Below are positions 33,875 through 42,761 of a stretch of DNA of 64,000 bases, piece after piece (within the stretch, counting starts at the first letter, position 1; each line of letters opens with the position of its first letter). Origin of the DNA: Microbacterium paraoxydans. Its GTDB lineage: Bacteria > Actinomycetota > Actinomycetes > Actinomycetales > Microbacteriaceae. The stretch lies in NCBI RefSeq assembly GCF_020524545.1, contig NZ_JAIVLG010000001.1, forward strand, positions 62,001-126,000. The letters run 5' to 3'. The position numbers and the translations under genes are program-made. The notes under the pieces are model-generated. The model was given only the letters and a program-made list of their open reading frames with translations. It searched no databases and was not told where the DNA came from.

Positions 33875-35707
33875 TCAACCGTGGTGGTCGCCCTCGTGGC
33901 TCTCGCCGTCTGCAGGGTCGTCGCCGGATTCCTCGGCGCTCGCGTCCTCGGACAGGGACTCGGCCTGCGGAACCGTGTCGATCACGCCGGTGGAGGCGAC
34001 GCTCCAGTGGGCACCGTCCTCCACGGGGTCCTCGTCGCTGGCTTCGGTTTCACGGCCCAGCGGGTAGTCCTTCGGCTCGTCCTCGTAGTACGCGCGCGCG
34101 GCCGCAGCGAGCATCGAGCTGACGGCTGCCGACCGCGGGTCGGCCTCCCCGGTCTCCTGGGCTTGTTCGGCGCCCTCGGCTTCCTCCGTGGTGTCGAGGT
34201 CGGCGAAGATCTCGACACCGGCAGGGGCATCGCCCTCCGACGTGTCGTCGTGGTCGTCCGCGCCGTGCTCGCCGGCGATCCCGTCGCCTGCCTCCACGTC
34301 GTCCGCGGCGGCGTGCTCGGGCGCTTTCGTCTCGGCGTCGTCACTCGTGGTGAAGACCTCGGCGACGTCGTGCCGCGGAGTCTCCCCGTCGGCTGTGACC
34401 GTGGGGGAGGTGACGGGGGCTGCGGCGCCGAAGAGGATCTCGTCGAAAGAGCGCGCCGGGGGCTCCTCGCCCAGGGCGGCATCCTCGGTCTGGGCGGCAT
34501 CCTCGGTCCGGCTCGTTTCGACCTGGTCCTCGCCGCCGTGGCGATCGTCGTCGTCCTCGTGGGGGAGAGCCTCAGCCACAGGAGTCTCGTCGTCCGGCTC
34601 GGGGGTGGACGAATCGGAGACGTCGTCGTTCGAATCGTCGTCGACGGTCGCCGACGCAGCAGCATCCTCGGCGGACCAGGCTGTGGCGGCGGCTACCGGG
34701 ATCGCAACTGTGGACTCGGCGGGCTCGGTACCCTCTGGCCCGGTCTCGTCGGGCACGGCAGCGGGTGACGGCGCATCCAGCGGGGGCGTGGTCGTGTCCG
34801 CGCGCGGTGCCAGTCGGCCGCCACGCATCAGGTCGATGAAGACGTCTTCCAGAGTCGGTCCGCGCTGCACGAGAGTGCTCAGGGCGATCCCGGCCTCGGC
34901 GGCGACCGCGCCGACGGTCCCGGCGTCTCCGCCCCGCACGGTCAGACCGGAGCGAAGGACCTCGATGTCGAATCCGGCCGCGTCGAGTGCGGCGCGGAGT
35001 GCACCACGATCCGCGGCGTCCACGATGACGGAGCCGCCTTGCGGATCGGCCAGGGTCTCGATGCCGCTGGCCAGCACCAACCGGCCCTTCGAGAGGACGA
35101 GGACGTCGTCGGCGACCTGCTCCACCTCGCTGAGCACGTGCGATGACACGAGCACCGTGCGTCCTTCGTCGGCGAGGCGACGCATCAGAAGGCGCATCCA
35201 GCGGATGCCCTCGGGGTCGAGCCCGTTGGCCGGTTCGTCGAAGACGAGTGCGCCCGGGTCCCCGAGGAGGGCGTGCGCGACGCTCAGTCTCTGGCGCATG
35301 CCGAGCGAGAAGCCGCCGATCCGGGAGTCGCCTTCGGAGTCCAAGCCGACGAGGGAGAGGACCTCCCCGACGCGGGCGAGCGGGATGCCGTTCGCCTTGG
35401 CGGCGATCGTCAGCTGGCGCTCGGCTGTGCGACGAGGACGATAGACGGTCTCTTCGAGGACCGCGCCGATGGTGCGCAGCGGCTGGCGGAGCTCCGCGTA
35501 GGTCGTTCCACCGATCGTGGCCGTTCCGGACGTGGCGCGCACCTGACCGAGCAGGATTCGCAGGGTGGTCGTCTTGCCGGCGCCGTTCGGGCCGAGGAAG
35601 GCGGTGACGGCGCCGGGCTCGACGCGCGCGGAGAAGTCCGAGACGGCGGTCACCTCATTGAAGCGCTTCGTCACGTGCGTGAACTCCAGCACCTGTCCTT
35701 CAGGCAT
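33875..35707 (-). CDS. ABC transporter ATPase with long acidic C-terminal tail
   Basis: 610 residues. Residues 1-300 are an ABC ATPase of the CcmA/drug-export (ABC-2) class: Walker A GPNGAGKT at 39-46, signature FSLGMRQRL, Walker B ALVFDEPANGLD, SSHVLSEVE H-loop and a DUF4162-like end (PTLEDVFIDLMRGGRL). Residues 310-610 are low-complexity and acidic (runs of DDD, EDDDD, many Asp/Glu/Pro/Ala) and predicted disordered, ending in HEGDHHG. No permease gene adjoins it, so the partner must be elsewhere. The tail is one continuous frame with typical codon use. Confidence 0.85.
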   Translation of the reverse strand: MPEGQVLEFTHVTKRFNEVTAVSDFSARVEPGAVTAFLGPNGAGKTTTLRILLGQVRATSGTATIGGTTYAELRQPLRTIGAVLEETVYRPRRTAERQLTIAAKANGIPLARVGEVLSLVGLDSEGDSRIGGFSLGMRQRLSVAHALLGDPGALVFDEPANGLDPEGIRWMRLLMRRLADEGRTVLVSSHVLSEVEQVADDVLVLSKGRLVLASGIETLADPQGGSVIVDAADRGALRAALDAAGFDIEVLRSGLTVRGGDAGTVGAVAAEAGIALSTLVQRGPTLEDVFIDLMRGGRLAPRADTTTPPLDAPSPAAVPDETGPEGTEPAESTVAIPVAAATAWSAEDAAASATVDDDSNDDVSDSSTPEPDDETPVAEALPHEDDDDRHGGEDQVETSRTEDAAQTEDAALGEEPPARSFDEILFGAAAPVTSPTVTADGETPRHDVAEVFTTSDDAETKAPEHAAADDVEAGDGIAGEHGADDHDDTSEGDAPAGVEIFADLDTTEEAEGAEQAQETGEADPRSAAVSSMLAAAARAYYEDEPKDYPLGRETEASDEDPVEDGAHWSVASTGVIDTVPQAESLSEDASAEESGDDPADGESHEGDHHG

Positions 35708-35806
35708 CCGTGACCTCTCGTCGCAGTGAACAGTTCCTCCCTATCCTGCCGGAAAAGCCTGTCGGATCCCGCATTTCGCGCGGATTCCCCGCCCCGGGGG
35801 AGGCGG

Positions 35807-35812
35807 TAACCT
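35807..35812 (+). promoter_or_regulatory. -10-like hexamer TAACCT of the enoyl-CoA hydratase-family gene
   Basis: TAACCT, seven bases, then GTG at 35820. No Shine-Dalgarno. Leaderless pattern; supports the GTG start. Confidence 0.5.
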
Positions 35813-35819
35813 GGCACGC

Positions 35820-36881
35820 GTGACCGAATCCCAGGCTGCATCCCGTGTCCTCATCCGCACCGAAGGAGCGCTCGGGCGGCTCACTCTCAATCGCCCGGAG
35901 GCGATCAACGCGCTCGACGAGGGGATGATCCAGACGCTCACCGACGCGCTCGACGCCTGGCGCGACGACACCGACGTGCAGATCGTGCTGATCGATGGGG
36001 CAGGGGAACGCGGCATGTGCGCGGGCGGAGATGTGCGTGCCCTGCACGCGCAGATCGTCGCCGGGCAGGCCGAGCGCACCGCCGAGTTCTTCCGCTCGGA
36101 GTACGCGTTGAACGCGATGATCGCGGAGTATCCGAAGCCGGTCGTCGCCTTCGCCGACGGCATCACGATGGGCGGGGGGATCGGTCTTGCCGGTCACGCG
36201 GCGATCCGCATCGTCACGGAGCGCTCGAAGCTGGCGATGCCCGAGACGCGTATCGGCTTCACGCCCGATGTCGGCGGCACCTGGCTGCTCGGACGAGCGC
36301 CCGGCCGCTTCGGGGAGTACTTCGGGCTGACCGGTGCGACGATGAGCGGTGCGGATGCGGTGTATCTGGGGTTCGCGGACCACTTCGTGCCCTCGGATCG
36401 TCTGGACGCGCTGAGGGAGGCTCTCGCCTTCCGCGCCGACCCGACGGGTCCCAGCGAGATCGTCCTGCTCTTCGACGAGACGCCCGAGCCCACCCCGCTG
36501 CCCTCGTCGAAGGCATGGATCGACGACGCGTTCTCGGCCGCGACCGTGGGCGAGATCATCGACCGCCTGCAGGCACAGGGGAGCACGGAGGCCGCGTCCG
36601 TCGCCGACCTCCTGGAAGGTCTCGCGCCGACCGGGCTCACCGTCACGCTCGACGCCGTGCGCGAGGCGCGCGAGCTCCGAGGGTTGCGGGCAGCTCTCGA
36701 GGGCGAGTACCGGCGGGTGCTGTGGTTCGTCAACGAGCACCCGGACCTGGTCGAGGGCATCCGTGCGCAGCTCGTCGACAAGGACCGCAACCCGAAGTGG
36801 GACCCGCCAACGCTGGCCGAGCTCGCCCCGGATGCGGGGGCCGCGGCGCGGGCGTACGTGCCCCGTCCGCCGCTGTTCTGA
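35820..36881 (+). CDS. enoyl-CoA hydratase/isomerase family, 3-hydroxyisobutyryl-CoA hydrolase-like
   Basis: Crotonase-fold protein of 353 residues. GRLTLNRPEAINALDEGM at the N-terminus, the oxyanion-hole segments GMCAGGDVRAL and GITMGGGIGLAGHAA, then PETRIGFTPDVGGTWLLGRAPG. Its length and the C-terminal third (WFVNEHPDLVEGIRAQLVDKDRNPKW) match 3-hydroxyisobutyryl-CoA hydrolases of valine breakdown rather than short hydratases. Monocistronic, convergent with the GntR operon. Confidence 0.88.
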   Translation: MTESQAASRVLIRTEGALGRLTLNRPEAINALDEGMIQTLTDALDAWRDDTDVQIVLIDGAGERGMCAGGDVRALHAQIVAGQAERTAEFFRSEYALNAMIAEYPKPVVAFADGITMGGGIGLAGHAAIRIVTERSKLAMPETRIGFTPDVGGTWLLGRAPGRFGEYFGLTGATMSGADAVYLGFADHFVPSDRLDALREALAFRADPTGPSEIVLLFDETPEPTPLPSSKAWIDDAFSAATVGEIIDRLQAQGSTEAASVADLLEGLAPTGLTVTLDAVREARELRGLRAALEGEYRRVLWFVNEHPDLVEGIRAQLVDKDRNPKWDPPTLAELAPDAGAAARAYVPRPPLF

Positions 36882-36889
36882 GGAGCCGA

Positions 36890-36949
36890 GGTGTTCACCC
36901 GTCGGGAGTGTGCCCGCGTGCGGTGTTCACCCGTCGGGAGTGTGCCCGC
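36890..36949. repeat. two tandem 28-bp repeats
   Basis: A 28-base unit (36890-36917) recurs exactly at 36922-36949, four bases apart. Parts of it, GTCGGGAGT and TGCCCGC, have inverse partners downstream (36991-36999 and 37002-37008), in non-nested order. Lies between convergent genes. Confidence 0.8.
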
Positions 36950-36969
36950 TTGTCGGACGGTTTCGGCCG

Positions 36970-36991
36970 TTCCGGTCGGTTCGGTCCGGAA
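36970..36991. terminator. hairpin between convergent genes
   Basis: TTCCGG (36970-36975) pairs with CCGGAA (36986-36991) over a 10-base loop. Weak alone and without a T tract. It is the innermost structure in a 168-base intergenic region that also holds the tandem repeats. Confidence 0.35.
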
Positions 36992-37049
36992 CTCCCGACA
37001 GGCGGGCAGGGGGTCCCCGGCAGGTGGGCCGGGCCAGAGCAGGGTCGGG

Positions 37050-37436
37050 CTACTCCCCGGGGTCCTCGGCCGCGCGCCACTGCCAGATCGTCCGCAGCAC
37101 ATCGACGATGTCATCGAGCTCGGCGCTGAGGGTGTCGGCCTCGTCGACCAAGTCGCGGAGGCGTCGGATCACCGAGGCCGGGAGGACCCCGGCCGACTCG
37201 GAGACACGCGTGCCGGCGGCGGTGCGCGAGATCACCAGCCCGTCCGCCTCGAGCATCTTGTAGGCACGTGCGACGGTGCCCGGGGCGACGCCCAGATCGC
37301 TCGCCGTCTGACGCACGGTCGGCAGTCGTTCGCCGGCACCGAGCTGGCCCGAGACGATGAGGCCGCGCAACTGCCGGTAGATGTCGAGCGCAGGATTGGC
37401 CTCATCTGCCGCCGAGAGCTTCGGATTCGGGTTCAT
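37050..37436 (-). CDS. GntR-family (YtrA-type) regulator
   Basis: Short GntR regulator of 128 residues. The winged helix IYRQLRGLIVSGQLGAGERLPTVRQTASDLGVAPGTVARAYKMLEADG fills the first 80 residues (read in parts); the remaining 40 form one helical dimerisation arm, as in YtrA. The ATG at 37436 overlaps the stop of the upstream membrane protein gene (TGATG), so they form an operon and the regulator probably controls it. Confidence 0.88.
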   Translation of the reverse strand: MNPNPKLSAADEANPALDIYRQLRGLIVSGQLGAGERLPTVRQTASDLGVAPGTVARAYKMLEADGLVISRTAAGTRVSESAGVLPASVIRRLRDLVDEADTLSAELDDIVDVLRTIWQWRAAEDPGE

Positions 37437-38497
37437 CACACGGCCTCGCTGTCGGCGTGGCTCTCGGCCTCAGTGCCCGTCCGTGCGCCGTGATCGCGCG
37501 GGTACAGCTGCGCGATCACCAGGAAGAGGAGCACGAAGGCAGCGATCTCCAGCAACGGTGCCAGACCGCCTCCGACGCCTGCGACCTCGCCGTATCGCCA
37601 GAACGCGGTGTAGGAGTCGGAGCCGCCGTCGCTTTGGACGGTGAGACCGGCGACCGATCCGGCATCGGCGATGAACCGCCATGCCCCCGCGAGAGCGAGG
37701 AGGAAAGCGGCCGTCGCGGTCCGGGTGATCGCCGTCGCGACATCGCGGCGTTCTCGCTGCTCTGCGGCTACCGTCTCCGGGCGCAGGAACGGGCGGACGG
37801 CGCTCGCGTGGAGCGCGGCCACGGCGATGAACAGGAGGACCGCGGTGCAGATCAGCACAGGGATGCCGTACGCCCAGCCATAGAACCAGGGTCGGAGCGG
37901 GTCGATCGGCTCGTTGTTGATGCCTATCTCGAGGAAGACATAGGGGCCGCCGTCGATGTTCGATGAAGCGAGACCGGCCAGGACCGTGGTGGCCGTCAGA
38001 GCAAGCACTGTGAGGGCGGCTCCCGCCGTTCCAGCGCGCGGACTGAAAGTCAGCCACGTGCGACGGGGAGCGGCGACCGGTCGTTCCGGGGGTGTGCTCC
38101 CGAGGGTCGCGACGATCGCGAGCAGGAGTCCGATGCCGACGGACGCCGTGAACACCGGCATCGCGTACCGCCACCAGGAGATGACGCCGTTGAGATCGAG
38201 CACGTATCCGGAGAGCAGATTCTCGGCGAGGAAGACGACGACCACTCCGATCGCCGTCAGGCCGAGTGTGCGGTGCTCTCGTGAATAGCGGGCGACGCCG
38301 CCGCCGGCTGTGGTCGCCCCGAGCCGCATCCGGCTCTCCCTCCGCGCGCGCCTTCCGGGGAACGCGCAGATGCCGCACGCGATGATCGCCGCGACGACCA
38401 GAGAGACCCACGGCATCGTGAAGAGCGCGCTGATCATCTGCCAGCCATCCAGGCGCCACAGAGCGGAGGCGAGCGTGGAGGTGAAAAGGTCAGGCAT
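37436..38497 (-). CDS. multi-pass membrane protein of a GntR operon
   Basis: Protein of 353 residues with about seven transmembrane segments and no recognised family motif. It could be a permease-like partner such as those in ytrA-type operons, but no ATPase gene is present. Three starts are possible: GTG 38533, ATG 38524 and ATG 38497. I chose 38497 because GAGAACGGA lies at Shine-Dalgarno distance and a TTAGTC-17-TAGACA promoter would then give a short leader. Confidence 0.68.
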   Translation of the reverse strand: MPDLFTSTLASALWRLDGWQMISALFTMPWVSLVVAAIIACGICAFPGRRARRESRMRLGATTAGGGVARYSREHRTLGLTAIGVVVVFLAENLLSGYVLDLNGVISWWRYAMPVFTASVGIGLLLAIVATLGSTPPERPVAAPRRTWLTFSPRAGTAGAALTVLALTATTVLAGLASSNIDGGPYVFLEIGINNEPIDPLRPWFYGWAYGIPVLICTAVLLFIAVAALHASAVRPFLRPETVAAEQRERRDVATAITRTATAAFLLALAGAWRFIADAGSVAGLTVQSDGGSDSYTAFWRYGEVAGVGGGLAPLLEIAAFVLLFLVIAQLYPRDHGARTGTEAESHADSEAV

Positions 38498-38724
38498 GCG
38501 GAGTCCGTTCTCTTTGTACTGCATGTCTATCACAAGTTGTATCAGTGACTAAACACAAGAATGGATAGAACTGCTGCTGTCACGGCGGTTCGCTGTCAGC
38601 GAAGGTCCACCCAGAGGGGGATACGAATGTCCGCGGATCGTGGCACTCTGTCTTGTGGCCGGTTGTCGGTCGGCATCCGTCTGCCGAGAAACCCGCCGCT
38701 TCATCCTTCCTAGAAAGTCCGCCT

Positions 38725-40452
38725 GTGCTGGGAAAAATCCTCTTCCGCTATCTCTCTCGATACCGGTGGCTGCTGCTCGCCGTGCTGGTCTTCCAGCTCG
38801 CCAGCGTGGCAGGCACCCTCTACCTGCCGAGCTTGAACGCCGACATCATCGACAACGGCGTCGCCCGCGGTGACACCGCCTACATCTGGCGCACCGGCCT
38901 GTTCATGCTCGCGGTCTCACTGGGGCAGATCATCGCGTCGGTCACCGCGACCTACTTCGCCGCGCGTGCCGCGATGGGGGCAGGCCGCGACATCCGCTCC
39001 GACGTCTTCGGCAAGGTCAGCGGCTTCTCCGAGCGCGAGGTCTCGCAGTTCGGCGCCGGTTCGCTCATCACTCGCAACACGAACGACGTGCAGCAGGTTC
39101 AGATGCTCGCGATGATGGGGGCGACCATGCTCGTCACGGCGCCGCTGCTCGCGATCGGCGGCATCATCTTCGCCGTGCGAACCGAGGTCACCCTCAGCTG
39201 GCTGATCGCGGTCTCGGTGCCGCTGCTGCTGATCCTCGCCGCCCTCGTGATCGGTCGCATGGTCCCGCTGTTCCGCAGCTATCAGGGCAAGCTCGACAAC
39301 GTGAACCGCATCATGCGCGAACAGCTCACCGGCGTCCGCGTGGTCCGTGCGTTCGTGCGCGAAGGCATCGAAGAAGAGCGCTTCCGCGGGGCCAACACCG
39401 ACATCATGGTCGTCGGGCGCAAGGTCGGCTCGCTGTTCGTGCTGCTCTTCCCCCTCTTCATGCTCATCCTCAACGTCACCGTCGTCTCGGTCATCTGGTT
39501 CGGTGGCATCGAGGTCAACAACGGCACGGTGCAGGTCGGCACGTTGTTCGCGTTCATGCAGTACATCGGCCAGATCATGGGCGGAGTCATCATGGCGAGC
39601 TTCATGGCGATGATGATCCCTCGCGCGGCGGTCTCGGCCGAGCGCATCGGCGAGGTCCTCGACTCCGAGTCCACGCTGATCCGCCCCGAGAACGGCGTCA
39701 CCGAGTTCCCGGTTCCGGGTTCCGTGGCGCTCGACGACGTCGAGTTCACCTATCCTGGGGCCGATTCTCCGGTGCTCACCGGCATCAGCTTCGCCGCGCA
39801 GCCGGGTGAGACCGTCGCGATCGTCGGTTCGACCGGCTCGGGCAAGACGACCCTCGTCTCGCTCATCCCGCGTCTCTTCGACGTCTCCGGCGGTGCCGTG
39901 CACGTCGGGGGGACCGATGTGCGCGAGGCCGATGTCGAGGCGCTGTGGGACAGTATCGGCCTGGTACCGCAGCGTCCGTTCCTCTTCACCGGAACCGTCG
40001 CTTCGAACCTGCGCTACGGGCGAGAGGACGCGACCGACGAAGAACTGTGGCATGCGCTCGACATCGCTCAGGGCCGTGACTTCGTCGAGGAGATGCCGGA
40101 CGGACTCGATTCGCGCATCGCGCAGGGCGGTACGAACGTCTCGGGTGGTCAGCGTCAGCGTCTCGCGATCGCGCGTGCGATCGTGCACCAGCCGCAGATC
40201 CTCGTCTTCGACGACTCGTTCTCGGCCCTCGATCTGACAACGGATGCCCGGCTCCGCCAGGCGCTGTGGCGGGAGCTTCCGCATGTGACGAAGATCGTGG
40301 TCGCGCAGCGCATCTCCACCATCACGGACGCCGACCGCATCGTGGTCCTCGACGGCGGCACGATGGTCGGCGTCGGCACGCACGAGGAACTGCTCGAGAC
40401 GAGCGAGACCTACCGCGAGATCGTCGAGTCGCAGCTGGGGGTGGACGCATGA
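38725..40452 (+). CDS. ABC exporter half-transporter, degenerate Walker B subunit
   Basis: Half-transporter of 575 residues: six transmembrane helices (about 15-300), then an ATPase domain. Walker A STGSGKTT, signature NVSGGQRQR (canonical) and Walker B ILVFDDSFSALD, in which the catalytic Glu is Asp. With the next gene it forms a heterodimer of the type I exporter class (TM287/288-like). The GTG at 38725 gives the usual VLGKILFRYLSRYRW start; the 24-residue upstream extension is not membrane-protein-like. The substrate is unknown. Overlaps the partner gene by four bases. Confidence 0.9.
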   Translation: MLGKILFRYLSRYRWLLLAVLVFQLASVAGTLYLPSLNADIIDNGVARGDTAYIWRTGLFMLAVSLGQIIASVTATYFAARAAMGAGRDIRSDVFGKVSGFSEREVSQFGAGSLITRNTNDVQQVQMLAMMGATMLVTAPLLAIGGIIFAVRTEVTLSWLIAVSVPLLLILAALVIGRMVPLFRSYQGKLDNVNRIMREQLTGVRVVRAFVREGIEEERFRGANTDIMVVGRKVGSLFVLLFPLFMLILNVTVVSVIWFGGIEVNNGTVQVGTLFAFMQYIGQIMGGVIMASFMAMMIPRAAVSAERIGEVLDSESTLIRPENGVTEFPVPGSVALDDVEFTYPGADSPVLTGISFAAQPGETVAIVGSTGSGKTTLVSLIPRLFDVSGGAVHVGGTDVREADVEALWDSIGLVPQRPFLFTGTVASNLRYGREDATDEELWHALDIAQGRDFVEEMPDGLDSRIAQGGTNVSGGQRQRLAIARAIVHQPQILVFDDSFSALDLTTDARLRQALWRELPHVTKIVVAQRISTITDADRIVVLDGGTMVGVGTHEELLETSETYREIVESQLGVDA

Positions 40453-42689
40453 GCGAGCAGCACAAGCCCACGCGTGGCCGCCGCAAGGCCACGACTCCCG
40501 TGGCCGAGGTCGAGCTGACCGCCGAGGAGAAGTACGAGGCCGAGCTCGCGGAGCAGGCTCGACAGAACTCCGGCGACTGGGACAGCGTCGCACCGGGCAA
40601 GGCCGACAACTTCGGGCCGAGCTTCGCGCGAATGATCGGGTTGCTGAAGCCCTCGGCTCTCTGGTTCGTCTTCGTGTCGATCCTGGGTGCTCTGGGCGTC
40701 GTGCTGACGGTCGCCGCGCCCAAGGTGCTCGCCGAGGCCACGAACCTCGTCTACACGGGGTTCATCTCCATCCAACTCGGTCAGCCGAACGGTGACTTCC
40801 CCGGGTTCCCGGCGGGAACGCCGCAGGATGTCGTGGTCGAAGCGCTGCGAGGCGCGGGTCAGGACGACTTCGCGAATCAGGTCGGCGCGCTCGGCGAGTT
40901 CACGGTCGGTCAGGGTGTGGACTTCGGGGCGCTGCGCCTGGTCATCGCCGCTGTCCTCGCCATCTACGTCGCCGCGGCCTTCCTCACCTGGATCCAGGGC
41001 TACGTCATCAACGTGATCATGGTGCGCACCATGTGGCGACTGCGCGAGGCGGTGGAGGCGAAGATCAACCGCCTGCCCCTGTCGTACTTCGACAAGGTGC
41101 AGCGCGGTGAGCTGATCTCGCGTGTCACGAACGACATCGACAACATCACGCAGACGATGCAGCAGTCGCTTTCGGGCGCACTCACGTCGGTGCTCACCGT
41201 GATCGGCGTGCTCGTGATGATGTTCTCGATCTCGTGGCAGCTTGCCCTCGTCGCCCTCATCACGCTGCCGCTGATGGGCGTGATCTTCGGCATCATCGGG
41301 CCGCGTTCCCAGAAGGCGTTCGGCACGCAGTGGCGCAAGGTCGGGCGGCTCAACGCCCGCGTCGAGGAGGCGTTCTCCGGCCACGCGCTGGTGAAGGTCT
41401 TCGGACGAGAGAAGGACGCGCTCGACAAGTTCCAGGCCGAGAACGAAGAGCTGTTCCAGGCCAGCTTCAAGGCGCAGTTCCTGTCCGGCATCATCATGCC
41501 GGCGATGATGTTCGTCGGAAACCTCAGCTACGTGGGCATCGCGGTGCTCGGCGGTCTGATGGTCGCGAACGGCCAGCTCCGTCTCGGCGATGTGCAGGCG
41601 TTCATCCAGTACTCGCAGCAGTTCACGCAGCCTCTCTCCGAGCTCGGCGGCATGGCAGCGGTGGTGCAGTCGGGTACGGCATCGGCGGAGCGGGTGTTCC
41701 AGCTGCTCGATGCCGACGAGCAGGAGGCGGATGACGCGGAGGCTCCCACGCTCGTCGAGGGCAAGGGGGTCATCGAGTTCGAGAACGTCGCGTTCTCCTA
41801 CACGCCGGATCGTCCGCTGATCAAGGACCTGTCGTTCCGGGTGGAGCCGGGGCAGACCGTCGCGATCGTCGGGCCGACCGGTGCGGGGAAGACCACCCTG
41901 GTCAACCTGATCATGCGTTTCTACGAGCTCAGCGGCGGGCGCATCATGCTCGACGGCCAGGACATCGCCGAGGTCACCCGCGACGAGTTGCGCTCGCGCA
42001 CCGGGATGGTGCTCCAGGACCCGTGGCTCTTCGCCGGCAGTATCCGCGAGAACATCCGTTACGGTCGCTCCACCGCGACCGACGAAGAAGTTCTCGCCGC
42101 GGCCAGGGCGACCTACGTCGACCGCTTCGTGCACGCTCTCCCCGAGGGCTATGACACGGTGCTGGACGAGGACGCAGCGAACGTCTCGGCGGGTGAGCGC
42201 CAGCTCATCACCATCGCCAGGGCCTTCGTCGCGCAGCCGTCGATCCTCATCCTCGATGAGGCCACCTCGGCCGTCGACACCCGTACCGAGCTGCTGCTGC
42301 AGCATGCGATGGCCGCGCTTCGCGAAGGACGCACGTCTTTCGTGATCGCGCACCGTCTGTCCACGATCCGCGACGCCGACCTCATCCTCGTGATGGAGCA
42401 CGGCGACATCGTGGAGAAGGGCACGCACGACGAGCTGATCGCCGCGCAGGGGGCCTACTGGCGCCTGTACCAGTCGCAGTTCGAGCAGGCGGCCACGGAC
42501 ATCGACGCCGAAGACGCCCTGACCGGCTCGACACCGGTCGTGGTCACCGGCGATGCGGGCGAGGAGGGCGTGCACGCGGCTGCGGCCGTCGCCGGTGCCG
42601 CAGCCGGGGCTCAGGTTCCGGCCGCCGAGACGGCTGCCGCCCAAGCGCTTCTCGAGGAGGGCGCCGACGGCTCCGCTTCTCGCGACTGA
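40449..42689 (+). CDS. ABC exporter half-transporter, catalytic subunit
   Basis: 746 residues. A charged 60-residue N-terminal extension, six transmembrane helices (about 65-380) with an extracytoplasmic insertion between TM1 and TM2 (about 100-155), then the ATPase domain. Walker A PTGAGKTT, Walker B LILDEATSAVD with the catalytic Glu, and a degenerate signature NVSAGERQL. The active ATP site is thus made by this subunit's Walker motifs and the partner's SGGQR. The last 70 residues are Ala-rich and disordered. ATG overlaps the partner's stop. Confidence 0.92.
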   Translation: MSEQHKPTRGRRKATTPVAEVELTAEEKYEAELAEQARQNSGDWDSVAPGKADNFGPSFARMIGLLKPSALWFVFVSILGALGVVLTVAAPKVLAEATNLVYTGFISIQLGQPNGDFPGFPAGTPQDVVVEALRGAGQDDFANQVGALGEFTVGQGVDFGALRLVIAAVLAIYVAAAFLTWIQGYVINVIMVRTMWRLREAVEAKINRLPLSYFDKVQRGELISRVTNDIDNITQTMQQSLSGALTSVLTVIGVLVMMFSISWQLALVALITLPLMGVIFGIIGPRSQKAFGTQWRKVGRLNARVEEAFSGHALVKVFGREKDALDKFQAENEELFQASFKAQFLSGIIMPAMMFVGNLSYVGIAVLGGLMVANGQLRLGDVQAFIQYSQQFTQPLSELGGMAAVVQSGTASAERVFQLLDADEQEADDAEAPTLVEGKGVIEFENVAFSYTPDRPLIKDLSFRVEPGQTVAIVGPTGAGKTTLVNLIMRFYELSGGRIMLDGQDIAEVTRDELRSRTGMVLQDPWLFAGSIRENIRYGRSTATDEEVLAAARATYVDRFVHALPEGYDTVLDEDAANVSAGERQLITIARAFVAQPSILILDEATSAVDTRTELLLQHAMAALREGRTSFVIAHRLSTIRDADLILVMEHGDIVEKGTHDELIAAQGAYWRLYQSQFEQAATDIDAEDALTGSTPVVVTGDAGEEGVHAAAAVAGAAAGAQVPAAETAAAQALLEEGADGSASRD

Positions 42690-42702
42690 CCGGCATCACG
42701 CA

Positions 42703-42736
42703 GACGCCCCATCCTGCTCACGCGGGATGGGGCGTC
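42703..42736. terminator. strong bidirectional terminator
   Basis: GACGCCCCATCC (42703-42714) and GGATGGGGCGTC (42725-42736) form a perfect 12-bp stem with a 10-base loop between the convergent exporter and carboxypeptidase genes. No T tract. Confidence 0.75.
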
Positions 42737-42761
42737 GTGCTGCACCCGTCCGGGCGGAAGG

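Noticed and set aside
36890-36949. Tandem 28-mer as a CRISPR array
   Set aside because: Only two units, a four-base spacer and no cas genes.
40410-42644. 744-codon open frame opposite the ABC exporter gene
   Set aside because: Shadow frame; sequence is His/Asp/Arg-rich without domains.
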